Shown: in pieces, positions 15,391 through 24,927 of the stretch
Layout of the letters: every line of letters begins with the position of its first letter
Position numbering within the stretch: the first letter of the stretch is position 1
DNA from: Fundicoccus culcitae
GTDB taxonomy: Bacteria; Bacillota; Bacilli; Lactobacillales; Aerococcaceae
Reading direction: 5' to 3'
Length of the DNA: 64,000 nucleotides
NCBI RefSeq assembly: GCF_024661895.1
Contig: NZ_CP102453.1
Span: 1,798,001 to 1,862,000 of the forward strand
Notes under the pieces: model-generated
Told to the model about the DNA's origin: nothing
Seen by the model: only the letters and a program-made list of their open reading frames with translations
Database searches by the model: none
Translations under genes and position numbers: made by a program

Positions 15391-16623
15391 TTATCGTTCA
15401 CGATAAATTGGCATGGACATACAGCGTGGACCGCCACGTCCTCGAACTAATTCGCTCCCTTTAATTTTGTGTAGTTTTATACCTGCATCTTCTAGCAGTT
15501 GATTCGTCACAATGTTCCGATCATAAACAATTAATTCACCAGGTGCTAAGGCTAAGGCATTTGCCCCATCATTCCATTGTTCTCTAGCAGATACTACTGG
15601 ATCATCCCCACCACAACGAATAAGTTGAACATTCTCAAGCTTGAGAGCTTCTTCTAAAATATGCTCTAATGATTCCATTTTTTCTTCCAAACGGATACCA
15701 CCGCGACCGTCTTCTGTAATAGCAAAAACTTTTAAATAGTCTTCAATTTCAGGATGAATAAGAAACTTATCATGGTCAATCATGGTGAAGACTGTATCAA
15801 GATGCATAAACTTCCGGTTGCTGCCTATCATAAACGCTAAAACTTGCTGATAAGATGTATCCTTAAAGACATTACGGGCAATTTTTTCAATGGAACGCGC
15901 ATCGGTTCGTTGTGAAATGCCAATGCCTAAAACATCTTTTGATAAAACAAGTATGTCGCCACCTTCAATATAGGTCGATTCATTCCGGAAATAATACAGG
16001 GGGACTTTTTGATTATTGAAGGCCGGGTGGTGCTCGAATAAATATTTTCCATAAATCGTTTCCCTGTTTCTTGTTTCAGAATACATATAATTCAAAGCTA
16101 CCCCATTTCCGATGGTCGCAAAGGGATCCCGGGTGAAATACAAGCTAGGCATCGGGTCAATTAATAGGGGATAATCTTTATTGATGTTGTCCAAAAGTGT
16201 ATTCCCATGAGGAACTTTAATCTCTGCTTTCGTAAAACCTGCCATCGTTTTTAAAACCATCTCAAAAGTATCCTCGTAGGCCATTAAGTATTCTTTAACT
16301 TTTGCGTAATGACTACCTGGCTCTAGCCCAGATTCGCTTAACCATTCATCAATGAAAGCTTCCTTTACTTGCGCATCATCAATGGCTTGAGCTACCAATT
16401 GTTCAAGGTATAAGACCTCAACATCATTCTCGTTCAATACGCGTGCAAAAGCATCGTGCTCTGCTTGGGCGGCTTCCAAATAGGGAATATCATCAAAAAG
16501 CAGTCTTTCTAAATTCATTGGAATTAGATTTTCTAATTCTTTTCCAGGTCGATGTAAAATCACACGTTTTAGGCGACTGATTTCAGAAAAAACTTGAATC
16601 GGCATTTCTTGTCGTTGTAACAT
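15391..16623 (-). CDS. arcA: Arginine deiminase
   Basis: 410 aa. Converts arginine to citrulline and ammonia, the first step of the ADI pathway. The catalytic Cys is about residue 401 in [10 protein letters not shown]. The other active-site segments are visible: [23 protein letters not shown] and GGDDPV. Two ATGs stand side by side; the second (16623) is chosen because AAGGA lies 7 nt before it. Odd: arcB, arcC and arcD are not adjacent, whereas ADI genes normally form an operon. It follows the opp terminator, so it has its own transcript. Confidence 0.95.
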   Translation of the reverse strand: MLQRQEMPIQVFSEISRLKRVILHRPGKELENLIPMNLERLLFDDIPYLEAAQAEHDAFARVLNENDVEVLYLEQLVAQAIDDAQVKEAFIDEWLSESGLEPGSHYAKVKEYLMAYEDTFEMVLKTMAGFTKAEIKVPHGNTLLDNINKDYPLLIDPMPSLYFTRDPFATIGNGVALNYMYSETRNRETIYGKYLFEHHPAFNNQKVPLYYFRNESTYIEGGDILVLSKDVLGIGISQRTDARSIEKIARNVFKDTSYQQVLAFMIGSNRKFMHLDTVFTMIDHDKFLIHPEIEDYLKVFAITEDGRGGIRLEEKMESLEHILEEALKLENVQLIRCGGDDPVVSAREQWNDGANALALAPGELIVYDRNIVTNQLLEDAGIKLHKIKGSELVRGRGGPRCMSMPIYRER

Positions 16624-16700
16624 CATCTCTTCCTTTCTCCCACTTAATACATCCATTGTAACAAGAAGACGGAAAGGTTTACACTAATTTGGATCTCAAC

Positions 16701-16736
16701 AAAAACAGTAGCTTCTCTTTGAGGGAGAATCTACTG
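16701..16736 (-). terminator. Terminator of the opp operon
   Basis: CAGTAGCTTCTC (16706-16717) pairs with GAGAATCTACTG (16725-16736) with one mismatch; a T-run follows on the minus strand. It separates oppF from arcA. Confidence 0.88.
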
Positions 16737-16756
16737 CTTTATTTATGCATAGATAT

Positions 16757-17680
16757 TTATTTTTGGGTTTCTTGCATCCATTGTTGGTGTTGCGACGCTG
16801 AGGCGAATATATAATGATCTTTTGATATTTCAAATGTCTCAACAGCGTCATCCGTCGGTTGATAGGTGTAGTGGATTCTTTGACGTTTACTCTCACTGAT
16901 TGGATCAGGTTTTGGAATGGCTGATAATAGTGAGCGGGTATAGGGGTGAATGGGATTATTATAAATATCTTCTGAACGTCCCAACTCCACAATTTTACCA
17001 TTATTCATTACCGCAATTCGATCGCTAATATATTTTACCATCGATAAATCGTGCGCAATAAACAAATAGGTTAGATTTTGCTCTCTTTGTAACTTTTTCA
17101 ACAAGTTTACGACTTGTGCTTGAATGGAGACATCTAAGGCCGAGATAGGTTCATCGGCTATGATGAATTTGGGATTAAGCGAGAGCGCCCGTGCAATCCC
17201 AATTCTTTGACGTTGCCCGCCAGAGAATTCATGTGCATAGCGGTTAGCATGTTCTCGATTAAGCCCTACTTCTTCAAGTAAAGCGCCTACACGTTGACGG
17301 CGTTCGCTTTTATTTTTGTACATTCCATGAATGTCAAAACCTTCCCCAATGATTTCACTGACCGTCATCCGTGGATTCAATGAAGCATAGGGGTCTTGAA
17401 AAATCATTTGCATGTTTTTAGCCAAAGCCTTGCGTGATTGATTGTCTTGACGTGTCGAAATGACTTGGCCATCATAACGAATTTCACCTTCCGTAATGTC
17501 ATATAAGCCGATAATTGAACGTCCGGTAGTCGACTTGCCACTCCCCGATTCGCCAACTAAACCTAAGACTTCACCTTCATAAACATCAAAGGAAATCCCA
17601 TCGACAGCCTTTATCGGAGCGGATGCTTTGCCAAAGTATTGTTTTAATCCAGAAACTTCTAGTAATTTTTTCTTACTCAC
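16757..17680 (-). CDS. oppF: Oligopeptide ABC transporter ATP-binding protein OppF
   Basis: 307 aa ATPase of the peptide importer, cytoplasmic face. Walker A is GESGSGKST, the signature is SGGQRQRIGIARAL, and Walker B is FIIADEPISALD. The C-terminal oligopeptide-transporter extension is present (NPIHPYTRSLLSAIPKPDP). The start is GTG at 17680, overlapping the oppD end by 8 nt, with AAGGAG 9 nt before. The longer open frame upstream lies wholly inside oppD. Last gene of the operon. Confidence 0.93.
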   Translation of the reverse strand: MSKKKLLEVSGLKQYFGKASAPIKAVDGISFDVYEGEVLGLVGESGSGKSTTGRSIIGLYDITEGEIRYDGQVISTRQDNQSRKALAKNMQMIFQDPYASLNPRMTVSEIIGEGFDIHGMYKNKSERRQRVGALLEEVGLNREHANRYAHEFSGGQRQRIGIARALSLNPKFIIADEPISALDVSIQAQVVNLLKKLQREQNLTYLFIAHDLSMVKYISDRIAVMNNGKIVELGRSEDIYNNPIHPYTRSLLSAIPKPDPISESKRQRIHYTYQPTDDAVETFEISKDHYIFASASQHQQWMQETQK

Positions 17681-18734
17681 CGGTTTCAACTCCTTCATAA
17701 GCAAGGTAACGCTCAATCCGTTTTTGGATGACGTCTGGAACAGGAACTTTAGGTGCTTGAGGATGAAGCAACCATGTTTTGGCGTAATGTTGATCATTTA
17801 CCTTATACATAGGTGGTTCTTTTTCATAATCAATGGCTAAAGCATAACGATTTCTAGCTGCAAAGGCATCACCTTTAGGCGGATTTATTAAATTCGGTGG
17901 TGCACCTGGAATGGTATACAGCTCTTCTTTATTGGAGCTATCCATATCAGGCATGGAACCCAATAACCCCCATGTATAAGGGTGTTTAGGATTATAAAAG
18001 ATTTCATTAACAGAACCATATTCTACAATTTGGCCTGCATACATAACAGCGACTTTATCCGCTACATTTGCCACAACGCCTAAGTCATGGGTGATAAAAA
18101 TAATCGAGTTATTGTTTTTTGACTGTAATTTTTTCATTAACTCTAATATTTGTGCCTGTATTGTCACATCTAAGGCTGTCGTAGGCTCATCTGCGATTAA
18201 TAATTTAGGTTCAGCCGCTAAGGCAATCGCAATGACCACCCGTTGCCGCATACCACCAGAAAATTCATGGGGATATTGTAAATATCTTTTTTCAGGATTA
18301 GGGATACCTACTTCCTCTAATAATTCAATCGCTTTTTGTTTTGCAGCTTCGTTAGATATTTTTTTATCATGTATTTTAATGGCCTCAACAATTTGTTTAC
18401 CAATTCTAATCGTTGGATTTAAGGCAGTCATGGGGTCTTGAAAAATCATAGCAATTTCATTCCCGCGAACTTTAGACATTTCGTCATCGTTAAGCTCAAG
18501 CAAGTTACGCCCCTCAAAAATAATCTCACCGGCATCATAGCGACCAGGAGGTATAGGAACTAATTGCATAATGGCATTACTGGTCACGCTTTTGCCCGAT
18601 CCTGACTCACCTACAATGGCTAGTGTTTCACCTTTTGCTAAAGTAAAATCGACACCTCGAACAGCTTGAACAACTCCAGCAAAGGTTTTAAATGAAATAT
18701 GTAAATTTTTTACTTCTAAAATGGTTTCATTCAT
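17673..18734 (-). CDS. oppD: Oligopeptide ABC transporter ATP-binding protein OppD
   Basis: 353 aa, partner ATPase of OppF. Walker A is GESGSGKSV, the signature is SGGMRQRVVIAIAL, and Walker B is LLIADEPTTALD. The C-terminal extension (NPKHPYTWGLLGSMPDMD, then PGAPPNLINPPKGDAFAARN) is typical of OppD/DppD. In many homologues this extension carries Fe-S cysteines; here no cysteine is visible in the motif. Ten nucleotides after oppC and overlapping oppF. Confidence 0.94.
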   Translation of the reverse strand: MNETILEVKNLHISFKTFAGVVQAVRGVDFTLAKGETLAIVGESGSGKSVTSNAIMQLVPIPPGRYDAGEIIFEGRNLLELNDDEMSKVRGNEIAMIFQDPMTALNPTIRIGKQIVEAIKIHDKKISNEAAKQKAIELLEEVGIPNPEKRYLQYPHEFSGGMRQRVVIAIALAAEPKLLIADEPTTALDVTIQAQILELMKKLQSKNNNSIIFITHDLGVVANVADKVAVMYAGQIVEYGSVNEIFYNPKHPYTWGLLGSMPDMDSSNKEELYTIPGAPPNLINPPKGDAFAARNRYALAIDYEKEPPMYKVNDQHYAKTWLLHPQAPKVPVPDVIQKRIERYLAYEGVETGE

Positions 18735-18744
18735 TGTGTCACCT

Positions 18745-19671
18745 CTACTTACGTAATTTAGGATCTAGGGCATCGCGTAAACCATCACCCACAGCATTAA
18801 AAGCAAAAATAGTAATTGAAATTAAAATGGCTGGAAATATCAAACGCCAAGGAGCTGTAATAATAGCCTCATTACCTTCAGAAGCCATCGTCCCCCAACT
18901 TGCCATAGGTGGTGTTACACCCAATCCAATATAGGATAAGAATGATTCAGTAAAAATTGCTCCAGGAATGGTTAACGTCATGGTAACGATAATTGATCCC
19001 ATAGCATTAGGGATTAAATGGCGTCTAATTAAATGCCAATTGCTAGCCCCTAGCGTTCTAGCAGCCAGAACATATTCTTGATTTTTTATAGTTAGAACTT
19101 CACCACGAACAATCCGAGCCATCCTAACCCAGCCTGTAATAGACAAAGCCACAATCATCGGTAAAAGACCTTGTTGCATAACAACTAATAACATAATTAC
19201 TACTAATAAATAAGGAATCGCCGTTAAAATATCGGCAATACGCATCATGACATTATCCACTCTTCCGCCAACCATGCCGGAGATACTCCCCCATAAAACA
19301 CCGATAACTAAATCGATGGCAGCCGCTGAAAGACCAATGAGTAACGAAATACGCGCTCCAACCCAACTCCGTACAAACACATCCCGACCTAAATTATCTG
19401 TCCCAAACCAAAAATCTCGATTAGGAGGGGTATTATAAAAGCCTGTTTGTTCACTAAAGGAATATCTAGAGACTATTGGTACAAAAATTGCCATTAAAAC
19501 GACAATAATTAAAACGACTAAACCAAAAACCGCTAATTTATTTCGAATAAAGGTATTAAATACCTCTGACCAAAAAGAAACGGTCTTTTGTCCAAGGATA
19601 TCTGTTTCTTCATCACGACCTCCGACAACTTCGAAATCTTGAGCTGTTAAATTATCTTGTTGTAATTCCAT
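18745..19671 (-). CDS. oppC: Oligopeptide ABC transporter permease OppC
   Basis: 308 aa membrane permease. A cytoplasmic N-terminus precedes six membrane segments (first at about 40-62). The binding-protein-dependent transport loop reads EYVLAARTLGASNWHLIRRHLIPN, the site that contacts the ATPases. The start is ATG at 19671 with GGAAGGAG 9 nt before; upstream in-frame codons lie in oppB. Only 1 nt separates it from the oppB stop. Confidence 0.93.
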   Translation of the reverse strand: MELQQDNLTAQDFEVVGGRDEETDILGQKTVSFWSEVFNTFIRNKLAVFGLVVLIIVVLMAIFVPIVSRYSFSEQTGFYNTPPNRDFWFGTDNLGRDVFVRSWVGARISLLIGLSAAAIDLVIGVLWGSISGMVGGRVDNVMMRIADILTAIPYLLVVIMLLVVMQQGLLPMIVALSITGWVRMARIVRGEVLTIKNQEYVLAARTLGASNWHLIRRHLIPNAMGSIIVTMTLTIPGAIFTESFLSYIGLGVTPPMASWGTMASEGNEAIITAPWRLIFPAILISITIFAFNAVGDGLRDALDPKLRK

Positions 19672-19672
19672 A

Positions 19673-20602
19673 TTAATCAGCTCCTTCCAATTTAATCCGA
19701 GGATCAATCATCACATAAAGAATATCCACGATTAAAACAGCAAATAAAAGTAAGATGGAATAAAAGACGGTTGTCCCCATAATAACCGTGTAATCTCGGT
19801 TATTAATACTTAATACAAAATGCCGTCCTAAACCTGGAATAGCAAAAATATTTTCCACCACAAAACTCCCCGTCACGATACCTGCTGTAAGAGGTCCTAA
19901 ATAGGTCACGACTGGTAATAAGGCATTTCGTAATGAGTGTTTAAACACAATCCCCCATTTCCGTAAACCCTTAGCCTTTGCGAGTTTAACATATTCCGAG
20001 GTATTCTGTTCTAATAAACTTGAGCGTGTCATCTTAGCAATATTCCCCATATACCCTAAACCAAGCGCAATAGAAGGAAGAACGGTGTGCATATAGCTCT
20101 TCCAACCTGAAATAGGGAACCAGCCTAATTTTAAGCCTAAAAAGTATTGCAATAAACCTGCCAAAATAAATGACGGAATAGATATACCTAATACCGCTAT
20201 AATAGTTGCGATATAATCACCGGCTTTATTATGGTACATAGCTGATATAACCCCTAAAAGAACACCTAATCCTACAGCTATTAATAATGCCTGCCCGCCT
20301 AAAGCAAGTGAAACGGGAAAACTTTCAGCAATCATGTCATTCGTTGAACGTCCCCGATATTTCATTGATTCGCCAAAATCAAAACGAAAAATATTTGTTA
20401 AATAATTCCAATATTGAACGTACCAAGGATTATCCAAGCCATACTTTGCATTTAACTGTTCTTGAATCGCTGGCGTCATTGTTTGTTGCTCTCCTGCAAA
20501 TGGGTTACCTGGCGCAAGTCGCATGAGGAAAAAAGTTGCTGTAATAATGACGACGAGAGCAATTAAAATGTAGCCCGTACGTTTTAAAATATATTTTGCC
20601 AT
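19673..20602 (-). CDS. oppB: Oligopeptide ABC transporter permease OppB
   Basis: 309 aa, partner permease of OppC. Six membrane segments, with the first helix directly after MAKYILKR. The conserved cytoplasmic loop reads EYVKLAKAKGLRKW. The start is ATG at 20602 with AAGGAGG 6 nt upstream. It follows oppA across a hairpin (20652-20682), so permease expression is probably lower than that of the binding protein. Confidence 0.93.
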   Translation of the reverse strand: MAKYILKRTGYILIALVVIITATFFLMRLAPGNPFAGEQQTMTPAIQEQLNAKYGLDNPWYVQYWNYLTNIFRFDFGESMKYRGRSTNDMIAESFPVSLALGGQALLIAVGLGVLLGVISAMYHNKAGDYIATIIAVLGISIPSFILAGLLQYFLGLKLGWFPISGWKSYMHTVLPSIALGLGYMGNIAKMTRSSLLEQNTSEYVKLAKAKGLRKWGIVFKHSLRNALLPVVTYLGPLTAGIVTGSFVVENIFAIPGLGRHFVLSINNRDYTVIMGTTVFYSILLLFAVLIVDILYVMIDPRIKLEGAD

Positions 20603-20651
20603 ATTAACCTCCTTGTAAAAATGTTTTTTTTGTGCGTTTCTACCTATACGC

Positions 20652-20682
20652 ACAAAAACTACCCGCGATGGGTAGTTTTTGT
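20652..20682 (-). terminator. Intra-operon attenuating terminator between oppA and oppB
   Basis: ACAAAAACTACCC (20652-20664) is perfectly complementary to GGGTAGTTTTTGT (20670-20682). Partial read-through would give more OppA than OppBCDF. Confidence 0.85.
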
Positions 20683-20710
20683 CCTTGTTAAGTGTCTTAT
20701 ATGCTTGATA

Positions 20711-22330
20711 CTATTCAGCGGATAAAGAAACATTTTTTAGATCAATATTTCCTAACGCATCTGGAGACATATTTTGAACAGTTGGTTTAAGAACATAGTT
20801 ATTAGCATAGAAGTAGATTGGTATTACAGGCATTTCTCCCATCATTAATGCCTCTGCTTCTTTTAGAATACCAATTCTTGCTTCTGGGTCAGTTTCAGCA
20901 CGAGCACTATCAATTAAGGCTTGATAATCATCATTACTCCAACCTGTATCATTGTTACCATCATCAACCGTACGGTACATATCTAAGAATGAAGAAGCAT
21001 CATTGTAGTCTGCAATCCAACCTAAACGTGCTACTTGATAATCAAGAGCAGATACTTTATCTAAGTATACTTGCCATTCAGTATTGTCGATAGTTGCATT
21101 AATACCTAGGTTTTGAGCCCATCCTTCTTGGATAAATTGAGCAACCGTAGCATGCGCTTCACTTGTGTTAATCGAAATGTTAATGGTCAATTCACTTGGA
21201 TCAGATAAGCCTAATTCTTCTAATCCAGTAGCTAAATACTCTTGTGCCCCTGCATAATCAGCATCTGCAAAATAACCTGGATCTTCTTCAAATCCAGCAA
21301 CTGTAGGAGGCACTAAGCTCATCGCTGGTAACTGACCACCTTTAGTAATGTTATCAACTAATCCTTGACGATCAATTGCTAAAGCTAACGCTTTACGAAT
21401 ATTTACATTTGACATCACTTCATCCGTCACATTCACTTTATACCAATAGATAGCCGCATATGGAGCCGTATTTAATTCATCATTGGCACGATACAAATCA
21501 ATCGCATCTAAGGATACGGTACTATATGGTGAACCTAAATAATCAAGATTTCCTGCTTGGTATTCAGCGTTAGCGGTTGATTCTTGCTCAATAATTTGAA
21601 CATTAACCACATCAAGCGCTACATTTTCATTATCCCAATAATTTTCATTATCAACTAAAACATAATCACTATTGTGGTTCCATTCAGATAATAAGAAAGC
21701 CCCATTGGTTACATAACCTTCACTGGCACCCGCAGCCCAATCTGGATCAGCCTCTACAACGGCTTGATTAACTGGCATAAAGGTATAGAAAGCAGTTAGA
21801 CTTAAGAAATAAGCTGTTGGGTTTGCTAAGGTAACTTCTAACGTACGCTCATCGACAGCCGTGATTCCAACACTGTCAGCATCGCCTTCACCTGAATTAT
21901 AAGCTTCTGCCCCATCAATTATGAACATAATTGATGCATATTGTGAAGCTGTTTCAGGATTTAATACGCGTTTCCAGGCATATTCAAAATCATTGGCTGT
22001 AACTGGATCCCCATTTGACCAAGCCGCATTTTCGCGAAGTGTAAATGTATAGACAAGACCATCTTCACTCATTTCCCATGATTCAGCCACACCAGGTTGA
22101 ATGGTTTCATCCGCCGCTAAGTGAGTCAACCCTTCAAAAACATTTTTAATAATGGCACCAGACGTAGAGTCCGTTGCTAACGCTGGGTCAATCGTTGGTG
22201 GCTCAGAACCAATAGCTAAATTTAAAACTTGCTCTTCCTGAGCAGAAACAGTCGTAAATACAGAACCAACTGTTGAGAATGATAAAAGTGCAGCACTTAA
22301 GGCAATTGTCTGTTTAAGAAATTTTTTCAT
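20711..22330 (-). CDS. oppA: Oligopeptide ABC transporter substrate-binding protein OppA
   Basis: 539 aa SBP family 5 protein that captures peptides outside the cell. The order of segments is normal: LNLAIGSEPPTIDPALATD near the start, FTLRENAAWSNGDPVTANDF at about 95-115, and the closing hinge regions. The signal peptide ends TTVSAQEEQ. There is no lipobox cysteine, although OppA in Gram-positive bacteria is normally a lipoprotein. The gene has a strong own promoter (22437-22409) and heads oppABCDF. Confidence 0.94.
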   Translation of the reverse strand: MKKFLKQTIALSAALLSFSTVGSVFTTVSAQEEQVLNLAIGSEPPTIDPALATDSTSGAIIKNVFEGLTHLAADETIQPGVAESWEMSEDGLVYTFTLRENAAWSNGDPVTANDFEYAWKRVLNPETASQYASIMFIIDGAEAYNSGEGDADSVGITAVDERTLEVTLANPTAYFLSLTAFYTFMPVNQAVVEADPDWAAGASEGYVTNGAFLLSEWNHNSDYVLVDNENYWDNENVALDVVNVQIIEQESTANAEYQAGNLDYLGSPYSTVSLDAIDLYRANDELNTAPYAAIYWYKVNVTDEVMSNVNIRKALALAIDRQGLVDNITKGGQLPAMSLVPPTVAGFEEDPGYFADADYAGAQEYLATGLEELGLSDPSELTINISINTSEAHATVAQFIQEGWAQNLGINATIDNTEWQVYLDKVSALDYQVARLGWIADYNDASSFLDMYRTVDDGNNDTGWSNDDYQALIDSARAETDPEARIGILKEAEALMMGEMPVIPIYFYANNYVLKPTVQNMSPDALGNIDLKNVSLSAE

Positions 22331-22408
22331 GGAATTCCCCCTTTAATTTTGACACCACTTAAACATTGAAGACATTTAACAAATCAAACATTATATTTGA
22401 ATAAATGA

Positions 22409-22437
22409 AATATAATATTTTTCTCATCTTTTGTCAA
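22409..22437 (-). promoter_or_regulatory. oppA promoter
   Basis: Minus strand: -35 TTGACA (22437-22432), 17-bp spacer, -10 TATATT (22414-22409). Near-consensus sigma-A promoter with a leader of about 70 nt. Confidence 0.88.
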
Positions 22438-22500
22438 TGTTTTCATTGAATTTTAATAAACATTTTTGCACACTGTGTAAATCGCATGAAAAATTCTCCA

Positions 22501-22553
22501 AAAAAAGAGCATTTAAAACAACTGGGAAACATCCTCAGCTAGGTTGAGGTTTC
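22501..22553 (-). terminator. Hairpin after the small gene at 22587
   Basis: GAAAC-AT-CCTCA pairs with TGAGG-TTTC (22526-22553). The T-run (plus-strand A-run at 22501-22506) comes some 20 nt after the stem, so termination strength is doubtful. Confidence 0.5.
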
Positions 22554-22586
22554 ACAATTATCAAATACTCATGACGTTTGGCTTAT

Positions 22587-22775
22587 TCAATTTTTCCAAC
22601 TATCTGGGCTCCAGGCAGAACCATCAAGTAAGCCTTGTTGTTTTTCAAGACGATTTTTTTGTTCCGGATACAATTGCTTGACTGCCACGGTTAATAAAGC
22701 TTTGGTTGGATAGTCTTTAGCTTTTTCCAACCAACCTTCCAAAAAAGTAGCCTCCCATGGATTTTCTGACTTCAC
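22587..22775 (-). CDS. Small hypothetical protein coupled to a flavodoxin-like reductase
   Basis: 62 aa from GTG 22775, beginning MKSENPWEATFLEGWLEKAK. Acidic/basic, soluble, no membrane segment, two Trp-rich ends (NPWEATF and SAWSPDSWKN). I do not recognise it. Start choice: three GTG codons are in frame at 22784, 22781 and 22775; only the last has good spacing (8 nt) from AGGAG. The gene starts 2 nt after the reductase stop codon, so the two are translationally linked. Confidence 0.6.
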   Translation of the reverse strand: MKSENPWEATFLEGWLEKAKDYPTKALLTVAVKQLYPEQKNRLEKQQGLLDGSAWSPDSWKN

Positions 22776-22777
22776 AC

Positions 22778-23476
22778 TCACCACTCCTCCGTTATCGTGT
22801 ATAACTCATCAATTTCATCAGCTTGATCGCTTAATTGTTGAATAAATATCTCAAACACCATGTGTTCCTCATCTGTCAACGCTAAATTATTCGCATTTAA
22901 CTGTTTTAATTTATTAATGAGATAGGATTGTAAAACTCTAAAACTATCACTTGCACCTGTTTCTAAATAACAGGCATAACGTACCATTAAAGTCATTTTC
23001 TGAAATTCGGTTAAATAATTAAATTGGTGAAGAGTAAAAGGGGTTAAATAATTCATTTCAAAATGTCGTGCAAATACTTCATAGGGTGATAACAAGTCTG
23101 AAATAACACGTCCTTCTGTTCCACCGGGTTGGTAAGCCGACGCTTTCACTCCAGCAATCAAGACAATACCTAAACGTTTATTTTTTAATTGTTGAATAAA
23201 GGCATAGTCCTTATAAGAATGATTGAAAACCTGATCCATCCAGTGCTTCATAATGGCTGGGGCTTGGTACCAATACAGCTGGAATTGAAAGATTATTTGA
23301 TCATAAGCGACAAGGCGTTTTCGTTCCTTATTCACATCAAACGCTTGATGCTCCATATACTCTTTAGTCAAATCAACATATGTGACATCGGTTAACGCTC
23401 TTCCAGAGCTCAATAGAAACTGATGGCTACTTGATTCATTAACATTTGGGTGAGCTATATACACTATTGTTTTCAT
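22778..23476 (-). CDS. NAD(P)H-dependent oxidoreductase, flavodoxin-2 fold
   Basis: 232 aa, cytoplasmic. The N-terminal MKTIVYIAHPNVNESSSHQF is the FMN phosphate loop of the quinone reductase/KefF/MdaB group. The FQFQLYWYQAPAIMKHWMDQV segment matches their conserved W-Y-x-P-A motif. The extra C-terminal about 50 residues are helical. Likely a two-electron quinone or flavin reductase; the substrate is unknown. The ribosome site AAAGGGG lies before the ATG. Expressed with the small gene behind it. Confidence 0.85.
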   Translation of the reverse strand: MKTIVYIAHPNVNESSSHQFLLSSGRALTDVTYVDLTKEYMEHQAFDVNKERKRLVAYDQIIFQFQLYWYQAPAIMKHWMDQVFNHSYKDYAFIQQLKNKRLGIVLIAGVKASAYQPGGTEGRVISDLLSPYEVFARHFEMNYLTPFTLHQFNYLTEFQKMTLMVRYACYLETGASDSFRVLQSYLINKLKQLNANNLALTDEEHMVFEIFIQQLSDQADEIDELYTITEEW

Positions 23477-23578
23477 GAATTTAGCCCCTTTCTATACATA
23501 TTTACTAAAATTGATTATATCAAAAAAAAGCAATGAATAACCGTTTTATGGATTATACATTGCTTTTATAATAAATCA

Positions 23579-24712
23579 TTATTCTCCAGTATTAGTTTCT
23601 GGTAAGTCTTCACTAGGTGACTCATCAATCGGCGGCTCTGAATATTGTGGTTCTGAAGCAGGCGGCTCTGAATAAGGTGGTTCTGAATATGGTGGTTCTG
23701 AAACAGGTGGATAATATGGTTCTGACCATGAATATTCTGGCTCACTATATACAGGTGGAAGATAGACTTCCTCTTCGCTAGAAGCTACCTCAATTTCAGT
23801 TGTTTCTTCCTCCTCTAAACTAGCTAGTTCAAATTGATCTTGATTCGCAATTAAGGCTTGTGTCAATAATTCAGACGGTTCTAACGCCACTAAAACCAAA
23901 TCATAATAGCCAGGAATTTCAGCAATTAAGACACTAATTTCATCAATAAAACGGTCAACATAAGTTGTCGCATCCTCTTCTAATTTAGTGTGATAACTTT
24001 CTTCTTCAACTTTTTCTAATAACATTTCAAAATTCCGCATTGTTTGACCAATCACACCAATTTGGCCATCCTCAATCGTAATGGCGTTAACATCTTTTAA
24101 GGCATCCACTGCTTGTTGATATTGTTCAATACGGTTATTAACATAGTCTAATAAGCGATTGATCGTTTGTTCAAAGGCATCTAATTCAGCGACATCAGCT
24201 GATGAAGCTTCTTCTTGGGCTGAAACAATCGAAACTTGCCAAAAATTTAAGGAGGCATTTTGGGTTTCATCTGTGCCATCAAAATAATATTCCGCTATAA
24301 TTTCCTCAATTTGTTTTAAGGTTAAATTTTCTTTAAGTGGTAAATTTTCAATAACTTGATCGCCATTGATGGCTTTTTCTTCACCTTCAAATAAGTCATT
24401 GACAGCCGTTTGTGCCTCAAATTTGTTTCTGATAATAGCTATTTCTTCTTCATATTGACTTGCATCAGCCGCTACAATTTCAGCTTCAATCGCATCAATT
24501 TCTTCAAGTGTAATATCAGTTCGTAAAAAATCTCTAGCATTTTCATCTTGATACAGTTCGCTCAAGTTAGGTTCATTGGTTTGAATAGAACTCTCAGTAA
24601 AAACAGGCTGTTCCGCAATAGTTTGCGATTCACGAAAAGAATAAAATCTTAGTACAAGAACAAGGACGACCACCAAAGCAGCCAATACTAATCCTTTTAC
24701 CGCATTATTCAT
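23579..24712 (-). CDS. Membrane-anchored extracellular protein with Ser-Glu-Pro repeat tail, unknown function
   Basis: 377 aa from ATG 24712 (AAAGGAG 9 nt before; the open frame upstream lacks a ribosome site). One N-terminal membrane segment (about residues 6-22) with few positive charges, so most of the protein should be outside. Residues about 60-300 are very acidic and helical, possibly coiled. The tail (about 320-370) repeats SEPPYSEPP-like units. No sortase motif. I do not recognise the family. It lies just downstream of a two-component system but behind that system's terminator. Confidence 0.65.
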   Translation of the reverse strand: MNNAVKGLVLAALVVVLVLVLRFYSFRESQTIAEQPVFTESSIQTNEPNLSELYQDENARDFLRTDITLEEIDAIEAEIVAADASQYEEEIAIIRNKFEAQTAVNDLFEGEEKAINGDQVIENLPLKENLTLKQIEEIIAEYYFDGTDETQNASLNFWQVSIVSAQEEASSADVAELDAFEQTINRLLDYVNNRIEQYQQAVDALKDVNAITIEDGQIGVIGQTMRNFEMLLEKVEEESYHTKLEEDATTYVDRFIDEISVLIAEIPGYYDLVLVALEPSELLTQALIANQDQFELASLEEEETTEIEVASSEEEVYLPPVYSEPEYSWSEPYYPPVSEPPYSEPPYSEPPASEPQYSEPPIDESPSEDLPETNTGE

Positions 24713-24881
24713 TAAACTTGCTCCTTTAACTATAATAATTATTGTTAATTGTATCACTAAAACCACCAAGTTTGTAGCTTTGTCACAGTATTTTAATTAT
24801 TTTCCGAAAATTTAATAATTCCCTTCAAATAAATACCTTCGAAAAGGCTATTTAACCGTCAATTGCAACAATAAGTAAAAA

Positions 24882-24919
24882 CACCTTTTTATGAAAGATA
24901 TTTTTTTCATAAAAAGGTG
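24882..24919 (-). terminator. Terminator after the histidine kinase gene
   Basis: CACCTTTTTATGAAA (24882-24896) is perfectly complementary to TTTCATAAAAAGGTG (24905-24919). T-runs flank the stem. Confidence 0.88.
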
Positions 24920-24927
24920 CTATTTAG

